From Macrotrachela quadricornifera (Eukaryota > Rotifera > Eurotatoria > Philodinida > Philodinidae): a stretch of DNA of 64,000 nucleotides. The translations under genes and the position numbers were made by a program. Below are positions 25,001-35,788 of the stretch, in pieces; within the stretch, counting starts at the first letter, position 1, and each line of letters starts with the position of its first letter. Where the stretch lies: assembly GCA_022393335.1 (NCBI GenBank), contig JAJEKB010021828.1, forward strand, positions 85,783 to 149,782, given 5' to 3'. The notes below the pieces were generated by a model. The model saw only the letters and a list, made by a program, of their open reading frames with translations, did no database searches and was not told the origin of the DNA.

Positions 25001-26070
25001 CTCCAACAATTTATCAAGACCACTATGAAAAGGCTTATGATGAACTTATTGATAAACATTTCAAACCAGAACGTATCTATGTTGCCTGCCCACGAATACA
25101 ACTTTTGAAGGAAGACTCAGAAGAATTTCGTGCTATTAATCATAAACTACAAAGTTTTGGTGATGATTTGGAACATGGGTTTGAACGTAGTAAAAGTGGT
25201 CTCAATAAATTTATTGAATATGAATTACCGAAGACACATTTAAAACAACTAGTTGATGTGGGAAGGATGCGATTGGCACGATATGTGTTGGAACGGCTTG
25301 ATAAAATTAAAGAAAAACAACTTTTACCACAAAATCTGGCTACGATGTCAATTGAGGATTATATTGAACAGCAGAGCACGGAACACTGGGACGAATTCTA
25401 TTTCGAAAATATTTTCCAACCTGCTTTTAACAAAGCAAATCATTGGCATACAACTACTATCACTAAAGAACGTGCAAAATTTATTGATGATATTAAACAA
25501 AAAGTTCATGATTCTTTTCTCGAGCTTACTAGAGACTTTGTTAAACGTACGTATGCAATTGAACAACAAATGTTTGAAAAACATGGCTATTCAAAACTTC
25601 AATTGAATGCACATCCAACCGATAATGATGTACGTGAAAAATTAAGTATTGAAATGGAAAAAATTGTTGATAAAACATCAGATATTCTTGCAGAATATTT
25701 GTATAATAGATATATTTGTGAACTCGAAAATATACTCAATGATATATGTCCACAACTCAAAGATTTATACCGTACAGCGTTAACAAAAGGAAAGTGTGCA
25801 AATGAAACACACGCATTAATTTTGAAAGTTTGCCGTCCTGTGATTATGGCCAGTCTAAGATATTCACATTTAGATTTGGGTGCAAAACAGGACGCAATTA
25901 ATGAATTTATCTATATTGCACCTACTGTAGCGTTTAATATAACAAATACGCTAGAAAGAGGTGGCAGTGGTGTTGGAATATTTGGTAGAGAAATACTTAA
26001 ATCATGGGAACAGTTATCTGGTGTAAGTGAAATGTCACCGCCGGTTACTAAAATACTTTTTAAGAAATAA
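22036..26070 (+). CDS. Dynamin-superfamily large GTPase
   Basis: Three exons, 22,036-22,522, 23,254-24,102 and 24,770-26,070 (TAA), join in phase 1 at both introns (731 and 667 bp) to give about 878 aa. The first 150 residues are Ser/Thr/Pro-rich and probably disordered. The GTPase domain carries the P-loop GLEKAGKST (about residues 305-313), a likely switch Thr in ERCTQIRT, the G3 motif DVPG (453-456, then FDSP) and the G4 motif TKLD (516-519). Helical regions on both sides would form the stalk or bundle. The layout fits dynamin-like proteins that remodel membranes by GTP-driven assembly; it is not a classical dynamin, mitofusin or EHD as far as I can see. The ATG at 22,036 is the first in frame, but an additional upstream exon cannot be excluded. 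Confidence 0.85.
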
Positions 26071-27407
26071 TTGGAAACGAGTGAATTATTTAATTAAGAA
26101 ACTATATTCATAGTTTTTCATATGTTCACATTTTGTTATCTGCTTTACAGGAAATAAAAATTATAGTTTGCACTACCTACAAGAATAATATTCCTTTTAA
26201 CTTTTTGAAAAACACTTAGATGGGCGCGAATTTTGAAGTTTTATAAAAGAGATTTATAATTATACATCTATTCGATAAATTTTATTGACACAAAGCAGAG
26301 TGAATGCGATAATACGTCCAAATGATGCATTGCCTAAGTGCTTACAAGGAAGCATTCCCAGGTGTCCATTCGCTGTTGATTTGGGACTTTGTGCATCTCG
26401 TAGACCTTGATGAATTACATCTATTATAGAAAAAAAAGTTCATACCTCTAGCTTGTCTCTGAGGAGATCGAATGTTTTTATTATTACAGTCGTAAGACTC
26501 ATCCTATCAGAAAAAATCATTATCTTAGCCATTATAAATTGAAACGAGCTGAGACTTTACTCGTGTGGTAGATAATGTGAAAGTTTGAGTCCGAATAACT
26601 TTGGAAAGACGAGTTATCACAAATATTAACGGGTTTTTCAACGTTATTATTTATATTATTTCTTAAAACTACAAGACATAGAATTGAAACTGTTAGAATA
26701 GTAGGCAAAAATGTTGTAATACTATTTCAGATATTTGATAATTGTAGCTTACCACCATAGTTTATTTATTTTTTCTTCTCTTTCGATATTACCAAACATG
26801 TACCGAGAACGTTACAAAAGGAGAAAACATGGAAAAATATCAAAAGTGCTACATATCTCGCAAAACAATTATCTTTACGCTAGGCTATGTAGACTGTTAT
26901 GAAAATGATACTCAAAGAAAAAAAATATTCAAAACAAAGGTTGTTTCTGCACCAAGTGCAGTAGAGGAATAGAGACGGATCACAATAGTGACCACTGCAC
27001 GTGACATTATAAAAAGTAGAACACATTTCTTTGACAGACAGAAATGAACCCGGATGATTGTCTCTATATCTACTTGCATACTAAGCGTATTATAACATTC
27101 GTCAAAAAACAGGTGCACATAGTTAATTGTAGACAAAGGATTGAGTACGAATGATGTTGTCACGTTTGCTTAAATTAACATAAAAATCATCAAGTTGCAT
27201 CGCATTCGATTACGTTAATGAAGTTAGCGGTAGATTCGAGTTTTTCCAGCGAATATGCGCACGTTAACCTGTGTCGAAGCAGCTCATCAGTGTGTCCTGT
27301 ATAACTCGACCAGCTCGATCCAATGATGCAATCAGAGTTTTCATAACTAAAAGTATGACTGAGAAAATCTCAAAATATTGTGTTTTTCCAATGAAATTGC
27401 ATGTATG
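26071..27407. other. Intergenic with a solo MITE fragment
   Basis: 26,344-26,420 is a diverged half copy of the 19.2-kb foldback family. A putative AATAAA at 26,153 could end the GTPase transcript. The minus-strand frame 26,912-27,163 has no support as a gene. Confidence 0.55.
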
Positions 27408-27410
27408 TAA

Positions 27411-27782
27411 TACTTGAAACTTGAATTCAAGTATTCAAAGAGAGTAGGATGCGGAATCTCGCAGAGCCGGCTGAGAGTGAGAGCGGTGTCCTTGGGAGGA
27501 GGAGTCAAATCACACATGGCCGGATGAGATTAAGGGTGGAATGCTTGTGGGGGAGGGCATATTGCAGAGCTCTGTAGGGCCAGATGAAAGTAATGGCAGA
27601 GCCCATCAGAAAGAAAAGTCAGAATCTCACATAACCAGCTGAGAATGAGGGCGAAACCCGTACGGAGATGCCAAACTACACAGAGTCAGCTGCGGGTGAG
27701 GAGGGAATAATGGAAAAGGGTCGAATAGCTGAACTTCAACTATTCAATAATTGAATACTTGAATTCAACTTTCAAGTTTCAC
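27411..27782. repeat. G+C-rich minisatellite between inverted flanks
   Basis: About five degenerate units of 52-60 bp (27,446-27,720), each with a core like CACAxxGCCGGxTGAGAGTGA and a G-rich tail (GGGAGGAGGAGTC), stand out from the A+T-rich surroundings. The block is flanked by inverted segments: TACTTGAAACTTGAATTCAA on the left and TTGAATACTTGAATTCAAC..AAGTTTC on the right. It looks like a small non-autonomous element with a tandem core. Confidence 0.65.
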
Positions 27783-28051
27783 ACTGGTGACCCAATCCAA
27801 CGCAACGCAGTCCAATACATATATACTATTTTTCTTATTAAAATGAATTTTCTGACCTAACCCAACCCAGCCGAATATGTACTTTATTTTCCATATCAAA
27901 ATGAATTTCCTGTAATCGCTTGTGAAAGCATTAAAGTAAATTTTCATGGAATTTTTTCTATAGTTATTTTATTCGAATCTCTTGGAAATAGGAACTTACC
28001 ATGTAGTATATCAATCCATCCGTCTATACTTATAACACTCTAGCTACTTAG

Positions 28052-28204
28052 AGCATACCAAAAATCTTTAAGGCGCTATATCAATTTCTTATAGAATGTT
28101 TCAAGAAATTTTCTTTTTATATAGATTGATAGTAATTAAAAAGAACAATTCTTCAAGCATTTTATAAGAAATCGATATAGTGCCGTAAAGACTTTTGGTA
28201 TGCC
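28052..28204. mobile_element. 153-bp foldback MITE
   Basis: GCATACCAAAAATCTTTAAG at the left end is mirrored by CTTTTGGTATGC at the right. The arms (about 65 bp each, TATATCAATTTCTTATA / TATAAGAAATCGATATA) leave only a short loop. Confidence 0.7.
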
Positions 28205-28499
28205 ATACGCATATTCATCTCCCTGTGCGTGTGTTTGCGCTCTAACTTTAACCACTTATCTGAGTCCGCTAAATCTAATATCCTTATTGTATCCACTTCA
28301 TCTAACCCCTTAATGTAGTCCCTTAAGCTATATCTAGGCTTTGGATCTATTCCTTTGATGTAATCTAAAGTAGGTCAGTTACCATTCTAGGTATGTCACA
28401 ATATCAATATGGTATGGCGATATTAGTGTTGAGTAGTATTGATAATAGACTCGAAAAATATCAATTTACTAGCAATTCATTGCAATTTTTTTAGATGTT

Positions 28500-28840
28500 T
28501 TCTTCTGGAATCCTCGGGAAAGTCTAATTATGAGGAAGTAGCGATATTTTATGAAGTTTGTTCGAAGGTTTTCCGACACAAGAACAACAAATCACGAGCC
28601 ATTTATCGAGATATTAGAAAATTTCTTTTCTTCTAGGACCCTAAGGGAATCTAGTTTTCAGAAAATAACGATATTCTATAAAGTTTGCTCGAAGGTTTTC
28701 AGGACCGATAATGAAGAATTTACGAGTGATATTTTCGATTTCGTTAAATGGGCTGTGAATTCTTACTACTCGTGTCGAAGAACCTTTGATCGAAATTTAT
28801 AAAGTACCGGTCGTTTTCCATAATTAGGCTTCCTGGGATT
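28500..28840. repeat. About 127-bp imperfect tandem duplication
   Basis: AAGTTTGTTCGAAGGTTTTC near 28,553 recurs as AAGTTTGCTCGAAGGTTTTC near 28,680, and the preceding GGAATC/TCTA..ATATTTTAT blocks repeat at the same spacing. A partial third copy begins near 28,823. Short open frames here are by-products. Confidence 0.6.
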
Positions 28841-29646
28841 CTAAAAGAAAAGAAAAATTTCGAAAACTTTAATGAATAGCTTATAAATTCTTATCTCTCG
28901 AGTTGATATCACTATGAGTCAATACCAAATGATATTCATTTTTGACATGTCTAGCGTCGAGATTTTGTGAAGAAGCTATGATGATTGCATAAGTAAAGGG
29001 TTCTCGATTCACTGAAGGATAAGCTTAGTATAGAAAAGTATGATGTTTAAAACCAGCAATGTAATATTCAAAATTGAATACATGTTGAATATAAACAGAT
29101 AAACAAAAAAATAAAATGAGATCCATCGAATTTTTGATAGGTTAACATATGCCCATATTATAGATGGTCGCTGAAATGGTTTAGTGCGAAACCTTTTGAA
29201 CTAGAAACATTGATAAAAGGTTTCACACGAAACCTGTTAAACTACGAAACCATAAAAAGGTTTCGTTAATTTATACGATACCTTAAAAAGGTTTAGTGAC
29301 ATATCATGAAACTTTTTAAGCTTAGCATGGTATTTTTTTCCAGTGTAGTCTCATTGAGGCCTTTATGTATACAAAGTTTCAAATAAAAATTCGAAACTAT
29401 GACTTTGCTGATAAAGTGAAGTTCTACAGAGAAAATTCACTGAAAACGCAAATATTTCTATCCATGCTTGCTGGCAGCATGCCATTCTTTAACTTTGTCA
29501 GTTTCTCGATGAGAGTGGTCATTTAGCCTGTACATAGTCAACTATGTTGCTCAACAATACAATCTTTTCCGTTCTCAGATCTAGATTTTATTCATATTAA
29601 TAAGAGTAAAAATATATTAAAAATGTTAAATTCACTGAAAATACTT
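28841..29646. other. Intergenic, no gene seen
   Basis: 29,160-29,330 contains several AAAAGGTTTC words in both orientations and may be an eroded repeat. Nothing coding is apparent. Confidence 0.5.
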
Positions 29647-31428
29647 TTATGATGAATCATCTTTACAAATGAAAAAGTTAGTTTCAGGTGTAACAAAATG
29701 ACATTTACTAGCCGTGTCGTGACACATTAATATCATATTAACTCGTAATGCTTGAATTTCATATTCAATGGTTACTTGAAATAACCATGTATTATTAGTT
29801 GAATGACATTTATAAAACATGCAATCATTCTCCGTAATTATGTGACATGCAACAGGGTTCCATTCACATCCTGTGATTGGTATGACATCAATAATTGTAA
29901 CATTAAATAAATTTGGAAAAGAGCTGTCCAAAAATAGCGCCATCTCGGAGGAGGAAAGAGTTAGTCAAAAAGTGGCGTGAGATAACAGAGAAGGAGGAAG
30001 GGTGTCGATATAAAAAGTGATGCCACTTTTCGTACTAGTGCTTCTGAACACCAAAATGAAGGCAAAAGAGATATTTTTTATTTGGTCGTAATGAAATTAC
30101 AGTGGAACAAATTTTTCCATTTGTATTACGCAAATCAGCGATACTAAAATCTCTTTCTTTTTCTTCATATGGCTTCTCTATTGGCCGCACAAAGATTTTT
30201 GGGCATCTTAGATTAGCAAACAACAGTTGTTGACCTATCAGAAACACAGACGTCTCTCTCTAAGAGCTCTGTATGATGCTCATTCATCCATGAGGAGATG
30301 AAGTAAATATCTTTTCATGAACTCTCTGAATTTGCATTGAAATATTTGCGGTAGATTCAGCAAGCGCAACTACATATTCTATGGGCAGAACTATAAAAGT
30401 ATTTGACCAAAGCGAAAAATCAAATGGCATCAGAGAATGCATAAATAAGGTAGTTGTGTTAAAAAGAAGAACACACAAGTCTTTCGCAAGAATTCCAAAA
30501 CTCTCTTGTCTTCCTCTTCTTCTTTGCCTATTACAACAACCTCTTTGTGGACAATCCTTTTTTTTCGCTCGATCATTCTGCCAACTCTTTATTGAAAAAC
30601 AAGCAAGTTTTCTCTCTTTCTCGACATCATCTCCCTCTCCCTGAATCCCAATCTGATTAGGAACAAATCATGAAAGAACTATCTGAAGTCTGTAAATGTA
30701 TGGCTGCTATTGTTCAAGTCAAAGAGACGCATCTTTTGACTGCTGACAACGAGAAATAACTATTAAAAAATGTTTTGTCTTCTCATTGACTGCTGATCTT
30801 GGAATTTTATTGTGCGAAAAAAAAATTTCGATCGAAAAGTGACGCCACTTCGATGGAAAGAAGAGAGTGGAAGTCAGTCAAAAAATGGCGTGAGGAAAGT
30901 AGGGTCAGAAACGCTATTTTTTACATGATGCCATTTCCAAATAGCTCTGAATGGTAACCATGCTGATTGAATGTCTGGTTCAACTATTTTTATGTCTTTT
31001 GTTGGAAATATTTCTTGACTATAATTTCCAAATATTTCTTCCCGTGTAGCAAAACAGGCATAGTCACGATCTCGTTGTTCTTTTTGATCACATTTAGATA
31101 ACGTCTGCAGTTCATTTGGACATTGATTATTATCAAATGAAATATTAAGAGCAAGTCCCCAATAGCCACCCATTAACAATGTTGTGTCTGGCTTTAGTGA
31201 AGAAATAAAATGAATAGTAACGCCAACATCAGAAACTCGAGCAATTTTATTTAATTCTTCTCGACAGGGTTCATTATCCGCAGAGCGACATTCGCTCTTT
31301 ATGCTCCTAAAATGATGCGCTTCATTTCTTGCTATTATAAGAAATTGAATTGCTTTTAGACAGTTCCGGCAATAGACAAATGAATTAGAGAAACCAAAAA
31401 AGAGCAGAATACAGTAAAATAGATGCAT
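29647..31428 (-). pseudogene. Secreted Cys-containing protein locus, probably decayed or mis-spliced
   Basis: On the minus strand an ATG at 31,428 opens MHLFYCILLFFGFSNSFVYC, a convincing signal peptide, followed by about 145 residues with several Cys (ECRSADNEPC, NNQCPNELQTLSKCD, DYACFATREEIF). Coding potential continues to about 30,926. Further minus-strand islands at 30,478-30,300 (VLPIEYVVALAEST), 30,240-30,035 (NLRCPKIFVRPIEKPYEE, ending TAG) and 29,943-29,647 (CEWNPVACHIITENDC, ending TAA) look protein-like, but I could not join them in a single phase-consistent model. Two related segments, 29,950-30,030 and 30,855-30,945, repeat the same sequence and one overlaps the end of the first exon. 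This suggests rearrangement. It may be an intact multi-exon gene with unusual splicing or a pseudogene. Family not recognised. Confidence 0.4.
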
Positions 31429-31865
31429 TTTTGTCTTTAATACCACTTCGATGGATTGAATAAACCATATACATTCTATTGCTTTATATACTGCTTATAC
31501 TCTTCCATAATTTCGATAGCTTGTGTTGAATATGCACATGTACAAAAACTAATCAGGTGATATATGTATATGTATAGAATAAAAAGGTTTTCTTCTAGTC
31601 CATTGACTGCGCCTATTCATTCACTTCCGTTTTTTAAATAAAGAAACTGCATATATCATACACATTAAGTATATTGACTGTGACATTTGTTTCTTTTTTT
31701 CTTCGAAAAACTGTGAAGTGAAGCATACTTAAGGAATGAAGTAGTAAACTAATTATACCTAATAGAATTCCAGCCCATGCTGTACCTGGATGGAGATCTG
31801 ATTAGCACATAGCCGTAAGGCAATAGAGACTTTTAACCTTTTCCTCGATTTATTTTTCTCTTCAT
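31429..31865. other. Intergenic, no gene seen
   Basis: Upstream region of the minus-strand secreted-protein locus. CCACTTCGATGGA just upstream of its ATG also occurs at 30,846, near the internal repeat. Confidence 0.4.
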
Positions 31866-32602
31866 TCTAAGAAGTTGAGATATGACATTTTTAGCTTAAA
31901 ATTCTTATTTGATGTGCGAAATGGAGTTATATCCATTCATAAAAGACAAAATCAATTTCAACACAACGTTCATTCAACCCTTATTGCTACACTCTATTGC
32001 ACAGGAAATAAATTTAATAAAGAATAGTTTTCTTTTTGACTAACCCTTTTCTATCCTTTGGTCGCTATAGCGCGCCCACTTTATAAAAATTTTGTTCTCT
32101 TGAATTAAGAGACATTTAGAAATGGATTTTATATCAATCTAAATCCTGTCAATTGTGGACTTAAAATCAATATTCTGAATTTAATTTATACCATGAAAAA
32201 AATTTTGATATTTGCTGAATACAAAATACTATGGCGTGCACTATAATTTATGAGAGAAATGTTTGTTTATTGCATCTGACTGAGACTTTTCATGCGTATA
32301 TTAGGGGCTATAAGATTAATGCTCTTAAGCGAACTATCCTTCCAAACCGGCAGGTTTAGTCAAAGGCAAGAAAGAATTAAGGAGTGAGTGAGGATCAATT
32401 GTAGTATTTGTCGTTCTAACTTTATTTCACATTTATTTCTGCTTTCTATTACATCCCTAATCACATTTGTCTTTGTTTCATTGATAAAGCCGAATGAAGA
32501 GTTGTGTCGAAATTGATTCTGCCTTTTATGAGTGAATGTAACTCCATTTCGTGTATCAAATAAAAATTCTAAGTTCAAAATTCTATATCTCAACTTCTCA
32601 CG
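31866..32602. mobile_element. Inverted repeat element, arms about 115 bp
   Basis: Left arm 31,866-31,980 (GAAGTTGAGATATGA, GAAATGGAGTTATATCCATT) is mirrored at 32,488-32,602 (AATGTAACTCCATTTCG, TATATCTCAACTTCTC). The spacer is about 500 bp. The minus-strand frame in the right arm has no recognisable domain. Confidence 0.65.
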
Positions 32603-32611
32603 AGGGAATCT

Positions 32612-33222
32612 CTCCAACTGTTAAATCGCTTTCAATCCAGGAGCATATGTGATGTGTGGGACCTAATAAGCTATGAATACTCTGAAAAGGCTTCGTGCTG
32701 CTGGATTATTACTATCAAGATACTGCATTTTTATGGTATTTTCTAGGGAAAAGCCTTAGTTCCCTCTGAAATGGTCGAAAATCTAAGTTTCGAATTTCGA
32801 ATTGAAACTTTGCACAAAGACGAGCCTCGATACGAATAGCTTATCGCAAATCTTTCAGATCTTTTGATTGTTCGTATCATAAGATACAGTTATGGTAAAA
32901 GTATGTTTTTTACATCGCTTCTCTACATTGATGGATTCCAATGTTCTTATTTCGGAGTAGGGACAATAAAGGATCTAAAACTTTTACCATCAATTATTCA
33001 CCGTGAGATCTGTCTTTGTAGTAAGATTCAAGTTGAAATTCGAAACTTAAGTTTTCTGCCATTCCTGAGATGAACTACGACTTTCTACCGAAAAATACCA
33101 TAAAAATCCAATATCTCAATACCAATAAGTCAACAACACGAACCTTTTTCAAAGTATTCAAAACTCATTAGGGCTTATATGATGCGTATGTCTCTAGCTG
33201 GAAAGCGATTTAACAGTTGGGG
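32612..33222. mobile_element. 611-bp foldback element
   Basis: Starts CCAACTGTTAAATCGCTTTC and ends GGAAAGCGATTTAACAGTTG. Arms of about 230 bp (left to about 32,845, right from about 33,010) align with many substitutions, for example TAGAAAATACCATAAAAA against TTTTTATGGTATTTTCTA. It directly abuts the previous inverted repeat, so two foldbacks lie back to back. Confidence 0.7.
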
Positions 33223-34624
33223 AAGCTCACTTGTCAGAATGAACAAAAAAAATTGAGGAAAAAATTAAAAATCTCATTGTTCTACAGCCATGTATTGGAG
33301 GTTTCTTCGTCCCAGTGAGTTCTACTTATACTCTAAACACGGGATCGGATGGCGTCCAACATTTGAATCTATTCTTTTTTCAGTCTGACTGTTTCAGGAT
33401 TTGTTAGAAAATTAACCAACAGTCAACTTTTATCAAAGTATACAATTTCTGATCAAAGTCTCCTACTCAAAATCAAAGACCATCTAACATATGAGAAAAT
33501 TAACTGTCACAAAACATTACACTTGAAATTAAGCAGATGCCAAACTCGCACTTTTTGACTCTGTGAGTTCGGTTTGGTTCAAGTTTGGGTTCGGTGAGCT
33601 CATTTCTGTTCGCATTCGGTCTCATACGAATAGAACAGTGTGGCACCTATAGGTGTATTCTTATTCTTCCAAATGTTTATTGATCTCATTCTCTTAATTC
33701 TTACTACGCTATATTACTAAAAGAAACATTGAGACCAAATCCGAACCTAAGTTCGAGGTTTCTGCCTGCCTACTTAGACATGCAGTAGTAGTAGTAATAA
33801 TTGGTTTATCGGTTATTGGCTTGTGCCGATGACTGGTGTATCGGTTATCGATATAAAGATAAGCGGTAATAATGACAACTGGTCTACAGATATTTCCGAC
33901 TACCCAGTTATCTTTGTACGATGTTGAGCACTCAAAATTTCTCGAACTGTTCTACCTACCAATCTGATACATCCGTATATTTTTGTGGATCGATGAGACT
34001 AATTCCTAACTGTTTGCTGGAAATGTGCAAATAAATCTGATTAGACGGCAGAAAAATTCGAGAAAAGCACGATTGACAAAACAGGATCGTGTGAAATTAA
34101 CTCATTGGTCGAAATTATCCGTAAAACAGTTATCACCAAGCATCAGTGAAATGATGACGGTAAACCGGCATCTTATCGTCACCGTTGCACGCCTATACCT
34201 ATTTGAAGTTGCTAAACAAAAAAAAATTCTTTTTCCTTCCTTAGCTACTTTAAGATTTTTCTGAGCGACTGTAAGAGTTCTTAAATGAAATATGACAGAA
34301 CTTGGATTCTCTTCGTCGTTTTTGAGGAAAATTAGCAATACGAATTGAAATAGAATTTTGGACAAAATAGAATCGAGAAAAAAGTTTAATAGAGCTAAAA
34401 TTTGCTGCTTAAGGTTTCAAGATGGGAAAATTTTGAGATTTATCGATGGGATTAAATGTTCTTTCCAACCTGGTAGTCAAGATCAAAAACAAAAATCGCT
34501 CCATGGCTGTGATAGTAAGAGGAGACGTGTCTTAAACGTTATTCATTTATTTCACTATATGTTATAGTCTCTCAAATTGTAGCTGACGAAACGTAATCAA
34601 GCTTTTAAGTTATTATCTTGTAAA
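33223..34624. other. Upstream region of the EGF-7TM gene; no other gene seen
   Basis: Contains a TTCGGTTTGGTTC-rich patch at 33,570-33,610 and scattered short open frames (34,025-34,264, 34,358-34,567) without domain-like content. Confidence 0.5.
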
Positions 34625-35788
34625 ATGACTAACACAACGAGTTGTTCAGCTGTTACATGTTCAAACAATGGACAATGTTATTTGAATGAAACAACAAATA
34701 CCGCATGGTGTATCTGCGCACCATGTTATTCTGGTTCACAATGTCAAGAATCGGATAATTTGATATATTATACGGCTTTAACTGTTATGCTAATGAATAT
34801 ACGAGATTTACATGAAATTAATTATTATGTATTATGTGTATTTTTAATTAGCCTGATGGTATTCGTGGCTCTGATTAACAATATTATGGCTTTGCAAACA
34901 TTTATCTGCAGACGTATCCGACTAACATCTAACGGTTTTTATCTAACAACATTTAGTATCTATGCTATTATTGTTGTGGCGGCTCTCGGACTACGATTCA
35001 TTACTGCCGTAACTATTCAAAATCAGTCGTCTTTTGTTTATCAATACATCAATTGCAAGATTTTACCTCTCATACACAGTATACTAAATATTGTTAGTCT
35101 GTGGACAACTGCTTTGTTAGCCATTGAACGAACACTTATTGAATTATTTTTTTTTAAATTATTTGGTATGTCACGCAAGCATGCTGTGATTATTTCAATT
35201 GTGGTGTTTTTACTTGTTAGTGTATCTTATGTGCCAGTAGTGTTTGCTCGTAATATTGTTTCTGATCCTAATTCACCAGGTGCATACATCTGTACATTTA
35301 ACATGCCATCTAACCTGGAGACGTTAGATACCGTCTGTCAAATGATTCATGTAATCGGTCCATGTTTATTACATTTTCTATCGAACATTCTAACCTTCAT
35401 CAGTGTAGTCCGTCGAAAACTCTATTTAGATCACACGAATAAATTGACTTTTTGGCGCGCTTGGATGAACCAAATTTCATTACATCGAGATTACTTTATC
35501 GCACCACTATTAATTATTCTTTGTCTTTTACCGCATTTGATATTTCTTCATCTCAAAGGCATTTGTATACAACCTAATACAGCAACAACTTCATTTTCGC
35601 ACGTACATATTCTGGTTAATCTACTAGTATATGTACCACAATCACTGACATTTTTAATCTATGTTTGTCCATCGAGAGATTATATCAATGAATTTTATTC
35701 GGAATCAAAAATTGGAATATTCCTCGTAAATTTGAAACGGCGTTGGCATTATCAGTCATCGCAGAAGAATAATTCGTGCCTAGGATAA
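34625..35788 (+). CDS. Orphan receptor: EGF-like domain plus seven transmembrane helices
   Basis: Single-exon, 387 aa, ATG at 34,625. Residues 7-40 form an EGF-like module (C7, C12, C18, C29, C31, with AxxCYSGSQC closing it), then about seven hydrophobic helices: near 64-90 (CVFLISLMVFVALINNIMAL), 103-128, 148-175, 187-207, 237-262, 285-308 and 320-345. The helix-3 end reads LLAIERTLIELF, so a degenerate ER replaces the class A DRY motif. Helix 7 reads VPQSLTFLIYV where NPxxY would be expected, followed by a short basic tail. No separate signal peptide is obvious. The fold is rhodopsin-like in layout; the ligand is unknown. Arrangement with an N-terminal EGF module and a minimal receptor core is unlike adhesion GPCRs, since no GAIN domain is present. 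Lack of introns is notable among intron-rich neighbours and may indicate a retrocopy-derived or expanded receptor family. Confidence 0.85.
   Translation: MTNTTSCSAVTCSNNGQCYLNETTNTAWCICAPCYSGSQCQESDNLIYYTALTVMLMNIRDLHEINYYVLCVFLISLMVFVALINNIMALQTFICRRIRLTSNGFYLTTFSIYAIIVVAALGLRFITAVTIQNQSSFVYQYINCKILPLIHSILNIVSLWTTALLAIERTLIELFFFKLFGMSRKHAVIISIVVFLLVSVSYVPVVFARNIVSDPNSPGAYICTFNMPSNLETLDTVCQMIHVIGPCLLHFLSNILTFISVVRRKLYLDHTNKLTFWRAWMNQISLHRDYFIAPLLIILCLLPHLIFLHLKGICIQPNTATTSFSHVHILVNLLVYVPQSLTFLIYVCPSRDYINEFYSESKIGIFLVNLKRRWHYQSSQKNNSCLG

Noticed and set aside
30381..30644. 87-codon plus-strand frame
   Set aside because: Antisense to better-looking minus-strand coding islands and ends in CT-rich low complexity.
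32360..32617. 85-codon minus-strand frame as a gene
   Set aside because: Lies in the right arm of a foldback and has no recognisable features.
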